Shown here one piece after another: positions 46,326-55,407 of a stretch of 64,000 nt of DNA. A program made the position numbers and the translations under genes. The notes beneath the pieces are model-generated. The model did no database searches. It was not told the DNA's origin and was given only the letters and a program-made list of their open reading frames with translations. The first letter of the stretch is position 1; each line of letters begins with the position of its first letter. This DNA is from JAFGLZ01 sp964622545 (lineage in GTDB: Bacteria; Planctomycetota; Phycisphaerae; UBA1845; JAFGLZ01): assembly GCA_964622545.1 (NCBI GenBank), contig CAZUQM010000040.1, positions 3,075-67,074 on the forward strand, given 5' to 3'.

Positions 46326-47567
46326 ACGAACCAGGCCGACGTGGTTATCGTTGGTGCCGGGGCGGCCGGTCTGACCACCGCGATCTTCGCCGCGCGATCC
46401 ATCCCGGGTCGGTCCGTCGTCGCCCTGGATGCCGCCGAGAAGCCCGGCGCGAAGATCCTCATGTCCGGCGGAGGCCGCTGCAACGTCACCCACCGCACCG
46501 TCACGCCGAACGACTATTGCGGCGGCAGCCGCCACGTCATCCGGCGCGTGCTGGCCGCGCTGCCGGTCGAACAGACGATCGCCTTCTTTCGTGAGATCGG
46601 CGTGGATCTCCATGAGGAGGACGACGGCAAGCTCTTTCCCATCACCAACCAGGCGGCCACGGTCCTGCGGGCCCTGCTGGATGAGGCCACCCGGCTCGGC
46701 GTGCGCGTGCTGACCCGGCATCGCGTGACGCGGATCCGTCGTGACCAGGAGGGGTTTCGCATCATCACCGGCGATGGCCAGCTTTCGGCCCGCCGTGTGG
46801 TGCTGGCCACCGGTGGAAGGTCCGTCCCACAGACCGGCAGCGACGGCTCGGGCTATCGGCTCGCGCGCGAGCTGGGGCACTCGCTCATCCCCACCACGCC
46901 CGCGCTCGTGCCGCTCGTGCTCGACGGCGAGATGCATGGGCGGCTCTCAGGTATCTCGCAACCCGTCGAGCTGACGCTCCGCGCGACCGGGGCCAAACCG
47001 ATCCGCTCGCGAGGCATGCTTCTTTGGACGCACTTCGGCGTCAGCGGCCCGGCCGTGCTGGAGCTGTCGCGACACTGGCACCGCGCACGCCTCGAACGCC
47101 GCCAACCGGCACTGTCGGTCAGCTTCCTGCCCGACCACGATCACGCCGCCGCGGACGCCAGGCTGCTCACCGAGGCCTCGCAACGGCCACGGGCGCAGGT
47201 CCACACCGTCCTCGCTCGCCTCATGCCGGCGCGCCTCACCGAAGCCCTCCTCGACCACGTGGGCGTGTCGCGGACCACAGCGATCGGGCAACTACCCAAG
47301 GGGGCCCGTCGCACGATCGTCCACGCGCTCGTCGAGCTGCCGCTACCGGTCGCCGACAGTCGCGGATTCGCACACGCCGAGGTCACGGCCGGAGGCGTGC
47401 CGCTCAGCGAGGTCGCGCCGCGCAGCCTCATGTCTCGGGCGTGTCCCGACCTGTACCTGGCCGGTGAGATCCTGGACGTCGACGGTCGGATCGGCGGATT
47501 CAACTTTCAGTGGGCCTGGGCCGGTGCGAAGGTCGTGGCCGATGCGCTGGCGAGCAGTCCGTCTTGA
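46326..47567 (+). CDS. BaiN/HI0933-type flavoprotein oxidoreductase
   Basis: About 413 residues. FAD-binding Rossmann motif VVIVGAGAAGLTTAIFAAR opens the protein, then the family motif LMSGGGRCNVTHRT, and near the end GEILDVDGRIGGFNFQWAWA. Substrate not known for this family. The first classical start is GTG 46341, which leaves no residues before the first strand and no Shine-Dalgarno. ACG at 46326 has GGGGAGGG 7 nt upstream and would give TNQAD before the motif, so a rare ACG start is used here; start uncertain. Confidence 0.85.
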   Translation, partial: TNQADVVIVGAGAAGLTTAIFAARSIPGRSVVALDAAEKPGAKILMSGGGRCNVTHRTVTPNDYCGGSRHVIRRVLAALPVEQTIAFFREIGVDLHEEDDGKLFPITNQAATVLRALLDEATRLGVRVLTRHRVTRIRRDQEGFRIITGDGQLSARRVVLATGGRSVPQTGSDGSGYRLARELGHSLIPTTPALVPLVLDGEMHGRLSGISQPVELTLRATGAKPIRSRGMLLWTHFGVSGPAVLELSRHWHRARLERRQPALSVSFLPDHDHAAADARLLTEASQRPRAQVHTVLARLMPARLTEALLDHVGVSRTTAIGQLPKGARRTIVHALVELPLPVADSRGFAHAEVTAGGVPLSEVAPRSLMSRACPDLYLAGEILDVDGRIGGFNFQWAWAGAKVVADALASSPS

Positions 47568-47592
47568 GGGGGCAGGACGAGGCCGGTGGTCG

Positions 47593-48921
47593 CTAGCCTT
47601 GTTTGCGATCGGCAAGGAAACGACAGCCGATCAGCCCGACGGCCAGCAGGGCCATCCAGCCAGCGGGAAGTCCCGAACCGCACTCGAACACCGCCTCCGC
47701 CTGTCGGTCAGATTCCATGACGATGGTGATCGCGAGGTTGGTATCCGCCACCGCATGGTTGGCGTCGCCGGGGTAATTCGGGTCGTAGAGGTCCCAATGC
47801 TTGAACGATCGACCGTCGACCGGCACGGCCGTCAGCGTGACCTCGTGGCCCGGTGGGTAGGCCGGCAGGTTCGGCGCAACCACCACGCCGCCCCAGCTTT
47901 CGTTGACGATCGAGACGTCCAAATCGAACAGCTCGGGCACCAGGTGCGTCACCAGCAGCATCTCTTGGTCGGTCAGGGGTGTGACGTCCGTCTCGCCGTA
48001 ATGGTCGATGATGGCTTGGCAGAAGCGATTGCCGATCAGCGCCGAGGCGATGGGCGTGGGGTGCAGACCGTCGGCGGCATAGAAGTTGGCCTGCGTCGCC
48101 GGGTCGTTGCTGGCCGGGGCGGGATTCTGCACGTCAACCTCCAGGCCGCCGATGGTCAGGCCGTTCGTGCGGGCGTCTTCGTACCAGTCCCACAGGCTGA
48201 GCACAGGCATGCCGCGCGTCGCGGCCAGGGCCGCGATGTTGGCGTTCCAGACCTCCACGTGCTGGCGGAAGTTGCTCTTGTGTTCGGCCGTCAGCCCCGG
48301 ATAGACAACCTGGACGTAGGGTGAGAGGCTCAGGTCGTGCAGGTTGGCGAGGACCATCTTGACATGGTTGCCCGACCCGCCCGTGGCCAGATCGAGCCCC
48401 TCGACGTACCGGTTGTAGATCTCGAGCATCTTCTGCAGCGAGGTCGGGTTGGGCGGGGCGATGAGGAACCATGCCTCGCCGATGCCGATCTGAATGAAGT
48501 CGTTGCCGGCGATCTCGAGGCAGCCGTACTCGATCGCGCCGGACGTGGCCGCGGCCCGGAAGCCGCCCCACAGCAGCGGATAGGGGCTGCCGCACTGGCT
48601 GTTCAGATAGAGCGGCGAGCCCGAGCCGAGGGAGCTTTCGGTCGTCGCACCGGCCAGCGCGAAGTTGTACGTGTAGCCGAGTCCGGACAGGCCGTGCCGC
48701 GGGTCGCCTTCGGGGAAGGTGTCAAGCGGGCCGAAGTCCGCCCGGCCGCCGTGGATCAGCACCTCGACCCAGTTGTAGTAACCCTCGGGTCGCGCGTTGG
48801 GGTCGAGCAGGCGGTACTCCTCGGAGTAGCTGTCGCCCATGGCCCCGACGGTGATCTGGCCGGATACGGCGTTCGCCAAGAACGGCAGCAGCGTCACAGC
48901 GACGGCGGTGGCTCGCGACAT
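47593..48921 (-). CDS. Secreted SGNH/GDSL-like hydrolase with C-terminal anchor-like tail
   Basis: 442 residues from ATG 48921 (GGAGGG 7 nt upstream). Signal peptide MSRATAVAVTLLPFLANAVS. The catalytic block I is GAMGDSYSEEY with the Ser. Block III is likely EIAGNDFIQIG and the late YAADGLHPTPIAS gives the Asp-His pair. Residues after about 320 are a beta-type domain. The tail is CGSGLPAG, a hydrophobic helix and FLADRKQG, which resembles the tail of the HAF protein. Esterase or lipase activity on the cell surface is expected. Confidence 0.85.
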   Translation of the reverse strand: MSRATAVAVTLLPFLANAVSGQITVGAMGDSYSEEYRLLDPNARPEGYYNWVEVLIHGGRADFGPLDTFPEGDPRHGLSGLGYTYNFALAGATTESSLGSGSPLYLNSQCGSPYPLLWGGFRAAATSGAIEYGCLEIAGNDFIQIGIGEAWFLIAPPNPTSLQKMLEIYNRYVEGLDLATGGSGNHVKMVLANLHDLSLSPYVQVVYPGLTAEHKSNFRQHVEVWNANIAALAATRGMPVLSLWDWYEDARTNGLTIGGLEVDVQNPAPASNDPATQANFYAADGLHPTPIASALIGNRFCQAIIDHYGETDVTPLTDQEMLLVTHLVPELFDLDVSIVNESWGGVVVAPNLPAYPPGHEVTLTAVPVDGRSFKHWDLYDPNYPGDANHAVADTNLAITIVMESDRQAEAVFECGSGLPAGWMALLAVGLIGCRFLADRKQG

Positions 48922-49019
48922 GGATGCACCCTCCTCGTCGATCATCTTAATGCCACGCAGTCATGGGATGAAGGGAGAACTACCCCCATGATTCCTCGTG
49001 CAGAGGGCTCGACTGGAAG

Positions 49020-50408
49020 CTAGGAGGGAAACTCGGTTCGTAGGCGATCGATGTAGTGCTGGTTCTCTCTGATCCAACGGCGCAGAAGGATGTGGCCGCC
49101 CAGGCGATACTTCACGCGCCACGCGCGGCCAGGACGATAGGCGCCGAGCGCTCGCGGTAAGCTGTAGAAGCGTTGCATGGCCTTGATCAGGGCCGTCTGC
49201 ATCTGGTAGGCCGAGCAGGTCCGCGGCTGCACCACGACGTGCATGCCTCCGAAGTATTGCCAGTCTCGGTGCAGCAGATCGTCCTGAAGCTCTTCGTAGG
49301 CCGCTGTGCCGGGGAACGGGACCAGGGAGAAGATCTGTATGGTGTCAATATCGGTCTTGACGGCGAAGTCGACGATCCTCTGGGGTACGTCGAGCGTATC
49401 GGTTGGCGAGACCACGAACATGCCGTGGACGCCGATGCGGTGTTTGTGCAGATTATCGATGCACCGCTTGACGGATTCCAGGTGGTGGGGTTTGCCGAAC
49501 TTCTCAAGCGTTTCGGGAACGACGGATTCGATGCCCACGTACATGATCCGGCAGCGCGTCCGCTGCATCAGATCGAGGAACTCCTCATCGTCGGTGTCCT
49601 CCACGCACATCTGGCCCGACCATCTGAGCGGGATCGCATCCTGGGCGATCATCTCGCGTAGGAGCGCTTTGGTGTGCTTGCGGTTGGCACAGAAGTTGTC
49701 GTCGCCGAAACAGACGCTACGGTCCAAGACGGGTCGGAGTTCGGCGATGACCTGATCGATCTCCTTAAACCGATACCGTCGCCCGAAGATGGGCGTAACG
49801 CTGCAGAAATAGCAGTTGTGGGGACAGCCGCGCGACGTCATGACGATCGGCGGAATCCTGGCCTCGTTTACGTCGGGAGACAGCGAGAAATCCGGCGACG
49901 GAAGCGATTGGAGATCGACTCGGGCCGGGGCTTCCGTGAAGTGAACCTGTCCGTCGTCGAGCTTGTAGGCCAATCCGGGGATGTTCTGTAGGTCGTCGCC
50001 CCTGTCGAGGGCCTCGACAAGGGCTGGAAACGAGACATCGCCCTCTCCCATGACGACGATATCGCAATGCTCCAGCGCTTCGGCGGGCGCGAATGTGACG
50101 TGGGGGCCGCCCATGACGACGACGGTTTTGCTGTGTCGTAACGTATCGGCCAGCCGGTAAGCCTCGACGATCGTGCTCGATATCGAGCCAATACCGACGA
50201 TGTCGTAGCTCTCGAGTGGTTCGGTCGTCTCGGAGGACAGCGCCTGGAACCAGAGGTGGCAGTCGTACCCCCGTTCCTTCAAGATCGCGCCGAGCGTCGG
50301 TAGGCCAACCCTCGGCAGGTAGATGGTGCTGTAAACGTGCGCGGTGGGTGTACTGACTTCAACGAGGGCTATACGAGGGCTTCTCAGTGCACTATCCTGG
50401 CAAGGCAC
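49020..50408 (-). CDS. B12-binding-domain radical SAM protein
   Basis: 462 residues. N-terminal B12-binding-type domain (residues about 10-150, VVVMGGPHVTFAPAEAL, VVMGEGD) followed by the radical SAM core with CPHNCYFC (RGCPHNCYFCSV). The C-terminus is helical and basic. These enzymes alter lipids, cofactors or small molecules by radical chemistry; examples in the class include hopanoid and tetrapyrrole enzymes, but none is indicated here. Start is GTG 50408 without a clear Shine-Dalgarno. Confidence 0.88.
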   Translation of the reverse strand: MPCQDSALRSPRIALVEVSTPTAHVYSTIYLPRVGLPTLGAILKERGYDCHLWFQALSSETTEPLESYDIVGIGSISSTIVEAYRLADTLRHSKTVVVMGGPHVTFAPAEALEHCDIVVMGEGDVSFPALVEALDRGDDLQNIPGLAYKLDDGQVHFTEAPARVDLQSLPSPDFSLSPDVNEARIPPIVMTSRGCPHNCYFCSVTPIFGRRYRFKEIDQVIAELRPVLDRSVCFGDDNFCANRKHTKALLREMIAQDAIPLRWSGQMCVEDTDDEEFLDLMQRTRCRIMYVGIESVVPETLEKFGKPHHLESVKRCIDNLHKHRIGVHGMFVVSPTDTLDVPQRIVDFAVKTDIDTIQIFSLVPFPGTAAYEELQDDLLHRDWQYFGGMHVVVQPRTCSAYQMQTALIKAMQRFYSLPRALGAYRPGRAWRVKYRLGGHILLRRWIRENQHYIDRLRTEFPS

Positions 50409-50694
50409 CGCGTCGGGTCAACAACCTTACGGATAGCACGCAGGGGTGCGATTCAACGCCCCATCCGATTCCTTCCCGCTTCCAAGACGACCCCTGTATT
50501 ATCCCTGGGGGAGGATCTTTCTTCAAGGGGGCGCCGGCATCACGCCCGTACCGGTACGCGCTGCGAGACCGGTCGTTCGAGGATCTGCCCATCGGCTCAG
50601 CTCACAGGATGCCGGATATGGCACGACCGCAACGCTTTCACAACGGTAAAGCCATCGCAACAGCGCATCGCGCCGGAGGTAGCCAGTCCCCTCC

Positions 50695-53600
50695 TCACGC
50701 CGTCGCCGGCTTGCCCGCCGGCCCGTACCAGATCCGCGAGGCCAGCGAGACGATATCGTACTGAATCATATACAGCGAGGGCACGACCACCAGCGTCAGG
50801 AAAGTCGCGAACATCAGGCCGAAACAGATCGTGATCGCCATCGGGATGAGGAACTTGGCCTGGAAGCTCGTCTCGAGCACGAGCGGCGCCAGGCCGAGCA
50901 CGGTCGTCAGCGTCGTCAGCAGAATCGCACGGAGCCGGCGCTTGCCGCCGTAGATAACCGCCTCGAACGGATCCATGCCGCCGGCGATGCTCGTGTTGAC
51001 GAAGTTGATCAGCACCAGGGCGTCGTTGACGACGATGCCCGCCAGCGCCACGAACCCGATCTTGCTGATGATGGTCATGTCGTAGCCCATGACCCAGTGA
51101 CCGAAGATCACACCCACTAGCCCCAGCGGTAGCGACATCATCACGATGAGCGGCTGGACGTAGCTCTTGAACAGCCAGGCCAGGATCGTGAAGATGATCA
51201 CCACGGCCACGATCAACGCCCTGCCCAGGCTGGCCATGCTCTCCTGCATCTCCTGTTGGCGTCCCTTGGCCGTGATCCTGACGCCCGGATACTCGGCTTG
51301 CAGCTCGGGGAAGGTGGCCATCAGATCCGCTGTGATCTGGTCGGGGTTGGCGATCTCGTCGTTGACGTCGGCCGTGACGTTGATCACGCGCCGGCCGTCG
51401 ACGCGTCGGATCGTGGCGTACCCCGTGCCCTCTTGCATGCGGGCGACCTCCCTGAAGGGCACGAGGTTGCCGGCTGGCGTGGCGATCCACATCTCCTCCA
51501 GGTCCCAGATGCGGCGACGGTTGGCCTCCGGGTAGCGGACCATGACCTGGACATCCTCGCGGTCGCGGGTCAGCACCTTGGCCTCGAGCCCGTAGAAGGC
51601 CCCGCGGACCTGGACGGCCAGCGATTGCACCGTCAGGCCCAGGGCCCGGCCCGACTCGAGCAGCTCGATCTGGACCTCCGGACGCCCGACGTCGTAGTCG
51701 TCGTTGATGTCGTACACGCCCTCGTACTCGCCCAGCTTGGCCTTGAGCCGGTCCACCACCGGTTCGAGCGCGGCGTACTCCTCGCCCGCGACCTCGATCA
51801 GGATCGACTGCCCCGCGGGCCCTCCCTGCATCGACGTGAATTGCAGGCGGTCGATGCCGGACAGGGCCTGACACCTCTCCCGCAGGTCGGCCAGGATCAT
51901 CTCGCTGGTCCGATCGCGCTCGGCGACCTCCACCAGCTCCATGATGAGCTGGCCCACGTGTGACTGGCTCGCGCTCAGCGTGGCGTCCTTCATCTGTAGC
52001 GCCGTGCCGATCATCGTCTGGACGTTCTTGACCTCCGGCACGTCGTTGACGAACGTCTGGAGCCGGGCGAGCATGGCCTCGGTCTTGCCGATCGGCGTGC
52101 CGACGGGCATCTCCAGATCGATGAGGATCGTCTCGGAGTCGATCTTCGAGAAGAACATGTCCTGCACGCGGCCGCCGCCCACCATGCCCAGGGCACCGAG
52201 CAGCAGTGAGAACGCAAAGGCGATCGTGACGTAGCGATAGGTCACCGCCCGTCGCAGCAGCCTCTCGTATCGGCCCATGAGGATCTTCTGAACGAACACG
52301 AACTGCGCGTGGCGGAACGGCTCGGTCAGCCGGTCCATGATCGACCGGCGCTTGGCGATGGGAGAGCCGTCCTCGGCGCGGTTCATCGGCTTGAGGAACT
52401 CCGCCAGGTGCGACGGGAGGATGACCAGGGCCTCGACCAGGCTCACCAGCAGGGCGCACGTGGCCACGATCGGCAGGATCTTGAGGAACTCGCCGATCTG
52501 ACCCTCCAGCAGGGCCAGCGGCAGGAAGGCCGCGATGGTCGTCGCTATGGTTGCGACCACGGGCCAGGCGACCTCGTTGCCGCCCTCGACGGCCGCCTCG
52601 CGCGGCGACATGCCTTGCTCGACCTTGGCGAAGACGTTCTCGCCGATGACGATCGCGTCGTCGACGATCAGGCCCAGCACCACGATCAGCCCGAACATGC
52701 TGATCATGCTCAGCGTCTCGCCGATCTGGCTCAGGAACAGGATCGTCCCGAAGATGCTGGCCGTCAGGCCCGCGGCGATCCACAGCGCCACCCGCCAGTT
52801 GAGGAAAAACAGCAGCGACAGGAACACGAACGTCAGGCCGTACGAGCCGTTTCGTCGTAGCAGCTCGAGCCGCCCCTCGATGAGGCGAGCGAGATTGGTG
52901 TGCAGCTCGGCGCTGAGGTGCTCGGGCAGCGGCTCGGTCAGGGCCTCTTCGTAAATGGTCCGCAGCTCGCCCTTCTGACCCCGCAGGGCGGCGATCCGTT
53001 CCCCGATCGTCCAGGGCATCGGTTGCCGCGTCTTGCCGGCCACGAAGGCCTTGATCTTGTTGGCGATGTCGATTGCGTCCTGCTCGGGCGTCTTGTACGA
53101 CGTGATCGTGATCGCCGGCTTGCCGTTGAACAGCGACTTCTGGTCGGTGTCGACGAACGTGTCGCGGACGGTCGCCACCTGATTCAGGTAGATCACCCGC
53201 CCCATGGGGTCGGACGAGACGATGATCCGGCCGATCTGATCGGCCTGGTCCTTCTCGCCCAAGGTCCGGACGGCCACGTCGGCGCTGGCGGTCTTGACCA
53301 CGCCTGCGGGCAGGTCCAGGTTGGCGCGCCGGATGGCCTCGGCGATCTGCGGGAACGACACGTTGTACTTGAGGAGCTTCTCCGGTTCGACCTCGACGGC
53401 GATCTCGTCGTCGCGGATGCCGCCTAGAATGACGTCCGTGATGCCCGGCAGGTCGAGGATGTCGTCGCGGAGGTCCCGACCGATCTGCTTCAGCTCCTTC
53501 TCGTCCGCGTCGCCGTAGACGCTGAGGGCGATGACGGGCAGCTTCGGCTTGAACTCGAAGACTCGCGTCTCCTCGGCTTCCTCGGGTAGGTCCTGGATCG

Positions 53601-53946
53601 CGTCGATCGAGCTCTTGACGTCGTTCAGCGCGACGCTGATGTCGCCGACGGTGTCCAGCAGCTCGATGCGGATCGTGCTCAGGCCCTCGACGATCTGGCT
53701 CGAATAGGTGTCCACGCCGTCGATCTCGCGGACCTCCTCCTCGATCTTGATCGTGATGCCCTTCTCGATCTCGGCGGGCGTGGCGCCGGGGTAGACCGTC
53801 GCCACGTGGATCTCGTTCGGCCGGTACTCGGGGAACATCTCGCGCGTGATCGTCAGCGCGCTGTACGCACCGAGCCCGAGCAGCGCGATCATCAGCAGGT
53901 TGATCAGCACCGGGTTGTCCACGCTGAACTTCAGTAGCGACTTCAT
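50695..53946 (-). CDS. RND-family efflux transporter permease
   Basis: 1083 residues. The 12-helix RND layout is clear, with N-terminal helix KFSVDNPVLINLLMIALLGLG and the proton-relay Asp pair in LIVDDAIVIGENV. Large periplasmic porter domains fill residues about 35-345 and 570-860. Drives export using the proton gradient. It starts 59 nt after the adaptor protein gene, in an adaptor-pump operon; no TolC-like outer channel is encoded here. Start ATG 53946 has AGGA 9 nt upstream. Confidence 0.97.
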   Translation of the reverse strand: MKSLLKFSVDNPVLINLLMIALLGLGAYSALTITREMFPEYRPNEIHVATVYPGATPAEIEKGITIKIEEEVREIDGVDTYSSQIVEGLSTIRIELLDTVGDISVALNDVKSSIDAIQDLPEEAEETRVFEFKPKLPVIALSVYGDADEKELKQIGRDLRDDILDLPGITDVILGGIRDDEIAVEVEPEKLLKYNVSFPQIAEAIRRANLDLPAGVVKTASADVAVRTLGEKDQADQIGRIIVSSDPMGRVIYLNQVATVRDTFVDTDQKSLFNGKPAITITSYKTPEQDAIDIANKIKAFVAGKTRQPMPWTIGERIAALRGQKGELRTIYEEALTEPLPEHLSAELHTNLARLIEGRLELLRRNGSYGLTFVFLSLLFFLNWRVALWIAAGLTASIFGTILFLSQIGETLSMISMFGLIVVLGLIVDDAIVIGENVFAKVEQGMSPREAAVEGGNEVAWPVVATIATTIAAFLPLALLEGQIGEFLKILPIVATCALLVSLVEALVILPSHLAEFLKPMNRAEDGSPIAKRRSIMDRLTEPFRHAQFVFVQKILMGRYERLLRRAVTYRYVTIAFAFSLLLGALGMVGGGRVQDMFFSKIDSETILIDLEMPVGTPIGKTEAMLARLQTFVNDVPEVKNVQTMIGTALQMKDATLSASQSHVGQLIMELVEVAERDRTSEMILADLRERCQALSGIDRLQFTSMQGGPAGQSILIEVAGEEYAALEPVVDRLKAKLGEYEGVYDINDDYDVGRPEVQIELLESGRALGLTVQSLAVQVRGAFYGLEAKVLTRDREDVQVMVRYPEANRRRIWDLEEMWIATPAGNLVPFREVARMQEGTGYATIRRVDGRRVINVTADVNDEIANPDQITADLMATFPELQAEYPGVRITAKGRQQEMQESMASLGRALIVAVVIIFTILAWLFKSYVQPLIVMMSLPLGLVGVIFGHWVMGYDMTIISKIGFVALAGIVVNDALVLINFVNTSIAGGMDPFEAVIYGGKRRLRAILLTTLTTVLGLAPLVLETSFQAKFLIPMAITICFGLMFATFLTLVVVPSLYMIQYDIVSLASRIWYGPAGKPATA

Positions 53947-54005
53947 GGTATGACGTCCTGGTCGCTTCGGACGGCTCGTCGAGATTCGTCGTGGCTCGCC
54001 TCGGC

Positions 54006-55304
54006 TTACGGCGGCGTTTCGGCCGATTGGGTCGCCGGCGTCGGCTCGCCGCGGGCGTTGGCCAGTGCGGTCGGTTCGACCGTGTCCGCTTGGATCGGGG
54101 CCCCGTCATACAGGCTCGCCAGGTTCGTCACGATGATCGCCTCGCCGGGCTCCACGCCCTGTTCGATCACGGCGTGATCCTCCAGCGTGAAGCGGAGCTC
54201 GACGGGTCGGCGTCGCGCCTTGCCGTCTTCGGCCACGTAAACCGCTCTATTGCGAATCGCCCCCCGAGGCACGACCAGAGCGTCGGCGTGCTTCGGACCG
54301 GCGATCTCAGCCCGGACGAACAACCCCGGCATCAACGGCTGCGGCTGGTCGGTGTTGTCGACCATGACGTAGGCCGTGAAGGTGCGGCTCTGGGCGTCCG
54401 CCGACGGGCTGAGGCGTTCGATCGTGCCATGCCACGCCTTGTCATCCGCGTTCTCGACACGCAGCGTGCACCGGCTGCCGATCGTCACCTTCGATGCTTG
54501 TGACGCGGCGAGCTCCACCGGGACCTCGACGCGATCGAGCTTGAGCAACTGGATCAACGGCTGGCCGGGCGCGACCGTCTCGTTCAGCTCAACCGCCCGC
54601 CGCTTGACCCGGCTGTCGAAGGGACACACGATCCGGCAACGCGACAGGCTCAACTCCGCCAGACGCACCTCGGCCTGATGCGCATCGAGCGAGGCCTCGG
54701 TCTGAGACCGCTTGGGCTCGAGCTGGGCCAGGCGGGTCTCGAGGTTCTCCAGCTCGCGCGTCACCCGCAGCAGGGCGGTGCGGGCCAGGTCGAACTCCCG
54801 CTTGGCCGCCAGGTTGTCCTCGAACAACCTCGCGACCCGGCTGTACTCGTCCTCCGTGATCTTGACCTCTTGCTTGGCGCTGGCGATGAGCGTCTTGATG
54901 TTGTTCCGCTCGATCTCGATCTGCTCGAGCGTGGCCTGATCGGCCTTGATCAGGTTCTTGGCCCGGTCGAGCTGATGCGTGTAGTCGGCCTCCTCGATCC
55001 GCAGCAGGAGTTGCCCCTCGGTCACCTCCGAGCCGTCCTCGAGGCCCTTGGCCACCTCGACGATCTTGCCGCCGACCTGGGCGCTCAAGGTGGCGAGTTG
55101 ATCGGGTCGAGCGGTGCCGTGCCCCTTGAAGACCTCCTCAACCGTTTGGCGTGCTAAGGGATAGACCTGGACCCGCGTCGTCGCCATCGGCGTGGTTCTC
55201 CGAGCGGGGGGCGGTTTGGTGCTGATCAGCAGGTAGGCGAAACCCGCGCCGCCGGCCAGGACCGCCAACATCAACGGCAGCGACACGAGGAACTTGCGGA
55301 GCAT
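54006..55304 (-). CDS. RND efflux periplasmic adaptor (MFP) subunit
   Basis: 432 residues. N-terminal membrane anchor (VSLPLMLAVLAGGAGFAYLLI), then lipoyl-like half (GGKIVEVAKGLEDGSEVTEGQLLLRI), a long coiled-coil hairpin (about 110-210), the second lipoyl half (CPFDSRVKRRAVELNETVAPGQPLI) and barrel domains. It bridges the pump to an outer-membrane channel. It lies just upstream of the permease and shares its transcript. Confidence 0.95.
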   Translation of the reverse strand: MLRKFLVSLPLMLAVLAGGAGFAYLLISTKPPPARRTTPMATTRVQVYPLARQTVEEVFKGHGTARPDQLATLSAQVGGKIVEVAKGLEDGSEVTEGQLLLRIEEADYTHQLDRAKNLIKADQATLEQIEIERNNIKTLIASAKQEVKITEDEYSRVARLFEDNLAAKREFDLARTALLRVTRELENLETRLAQLEPKRSQTEASLDAHQAEVRLAELSLSRCRIVCPFDSRVKRRAVELNETVAPGQPLIQLLKLDRVEVPVELAASQASKVTIGSRCTLRVENADDKAWHGTIERLSPSADAQSRTFTAYVMVDNTDQPQPLMPGLFVRAEIAGPKHADALVVPRGAIRNRAVYVAEDGKARRRPVELRFTLEDHAVIEQGVEPGEAIIVTNLASLYDGAPIQADTVEPTALANARGEPTPATQSAETPP

Positions 55305-55407
55305 ACGGGGACGCAGCCTCCAGAGACAGGTGCATACTCAAGCAGGATTATAGCGGGCCCGACGCCCCGCGGCAAAAGCTGTTGACTTGCGCGGCGAGCG
55401 TACTATC

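Noticed and set aside
50597..54109. 1170-codon open frame overlapping the RND pump gene on the same strand in another frame
   Set aside because: It is Arg/Gly/Pro-rich with no motif, while the overlapping frame encodes a full RND transporter; long shadow frames are expected at this GC content.
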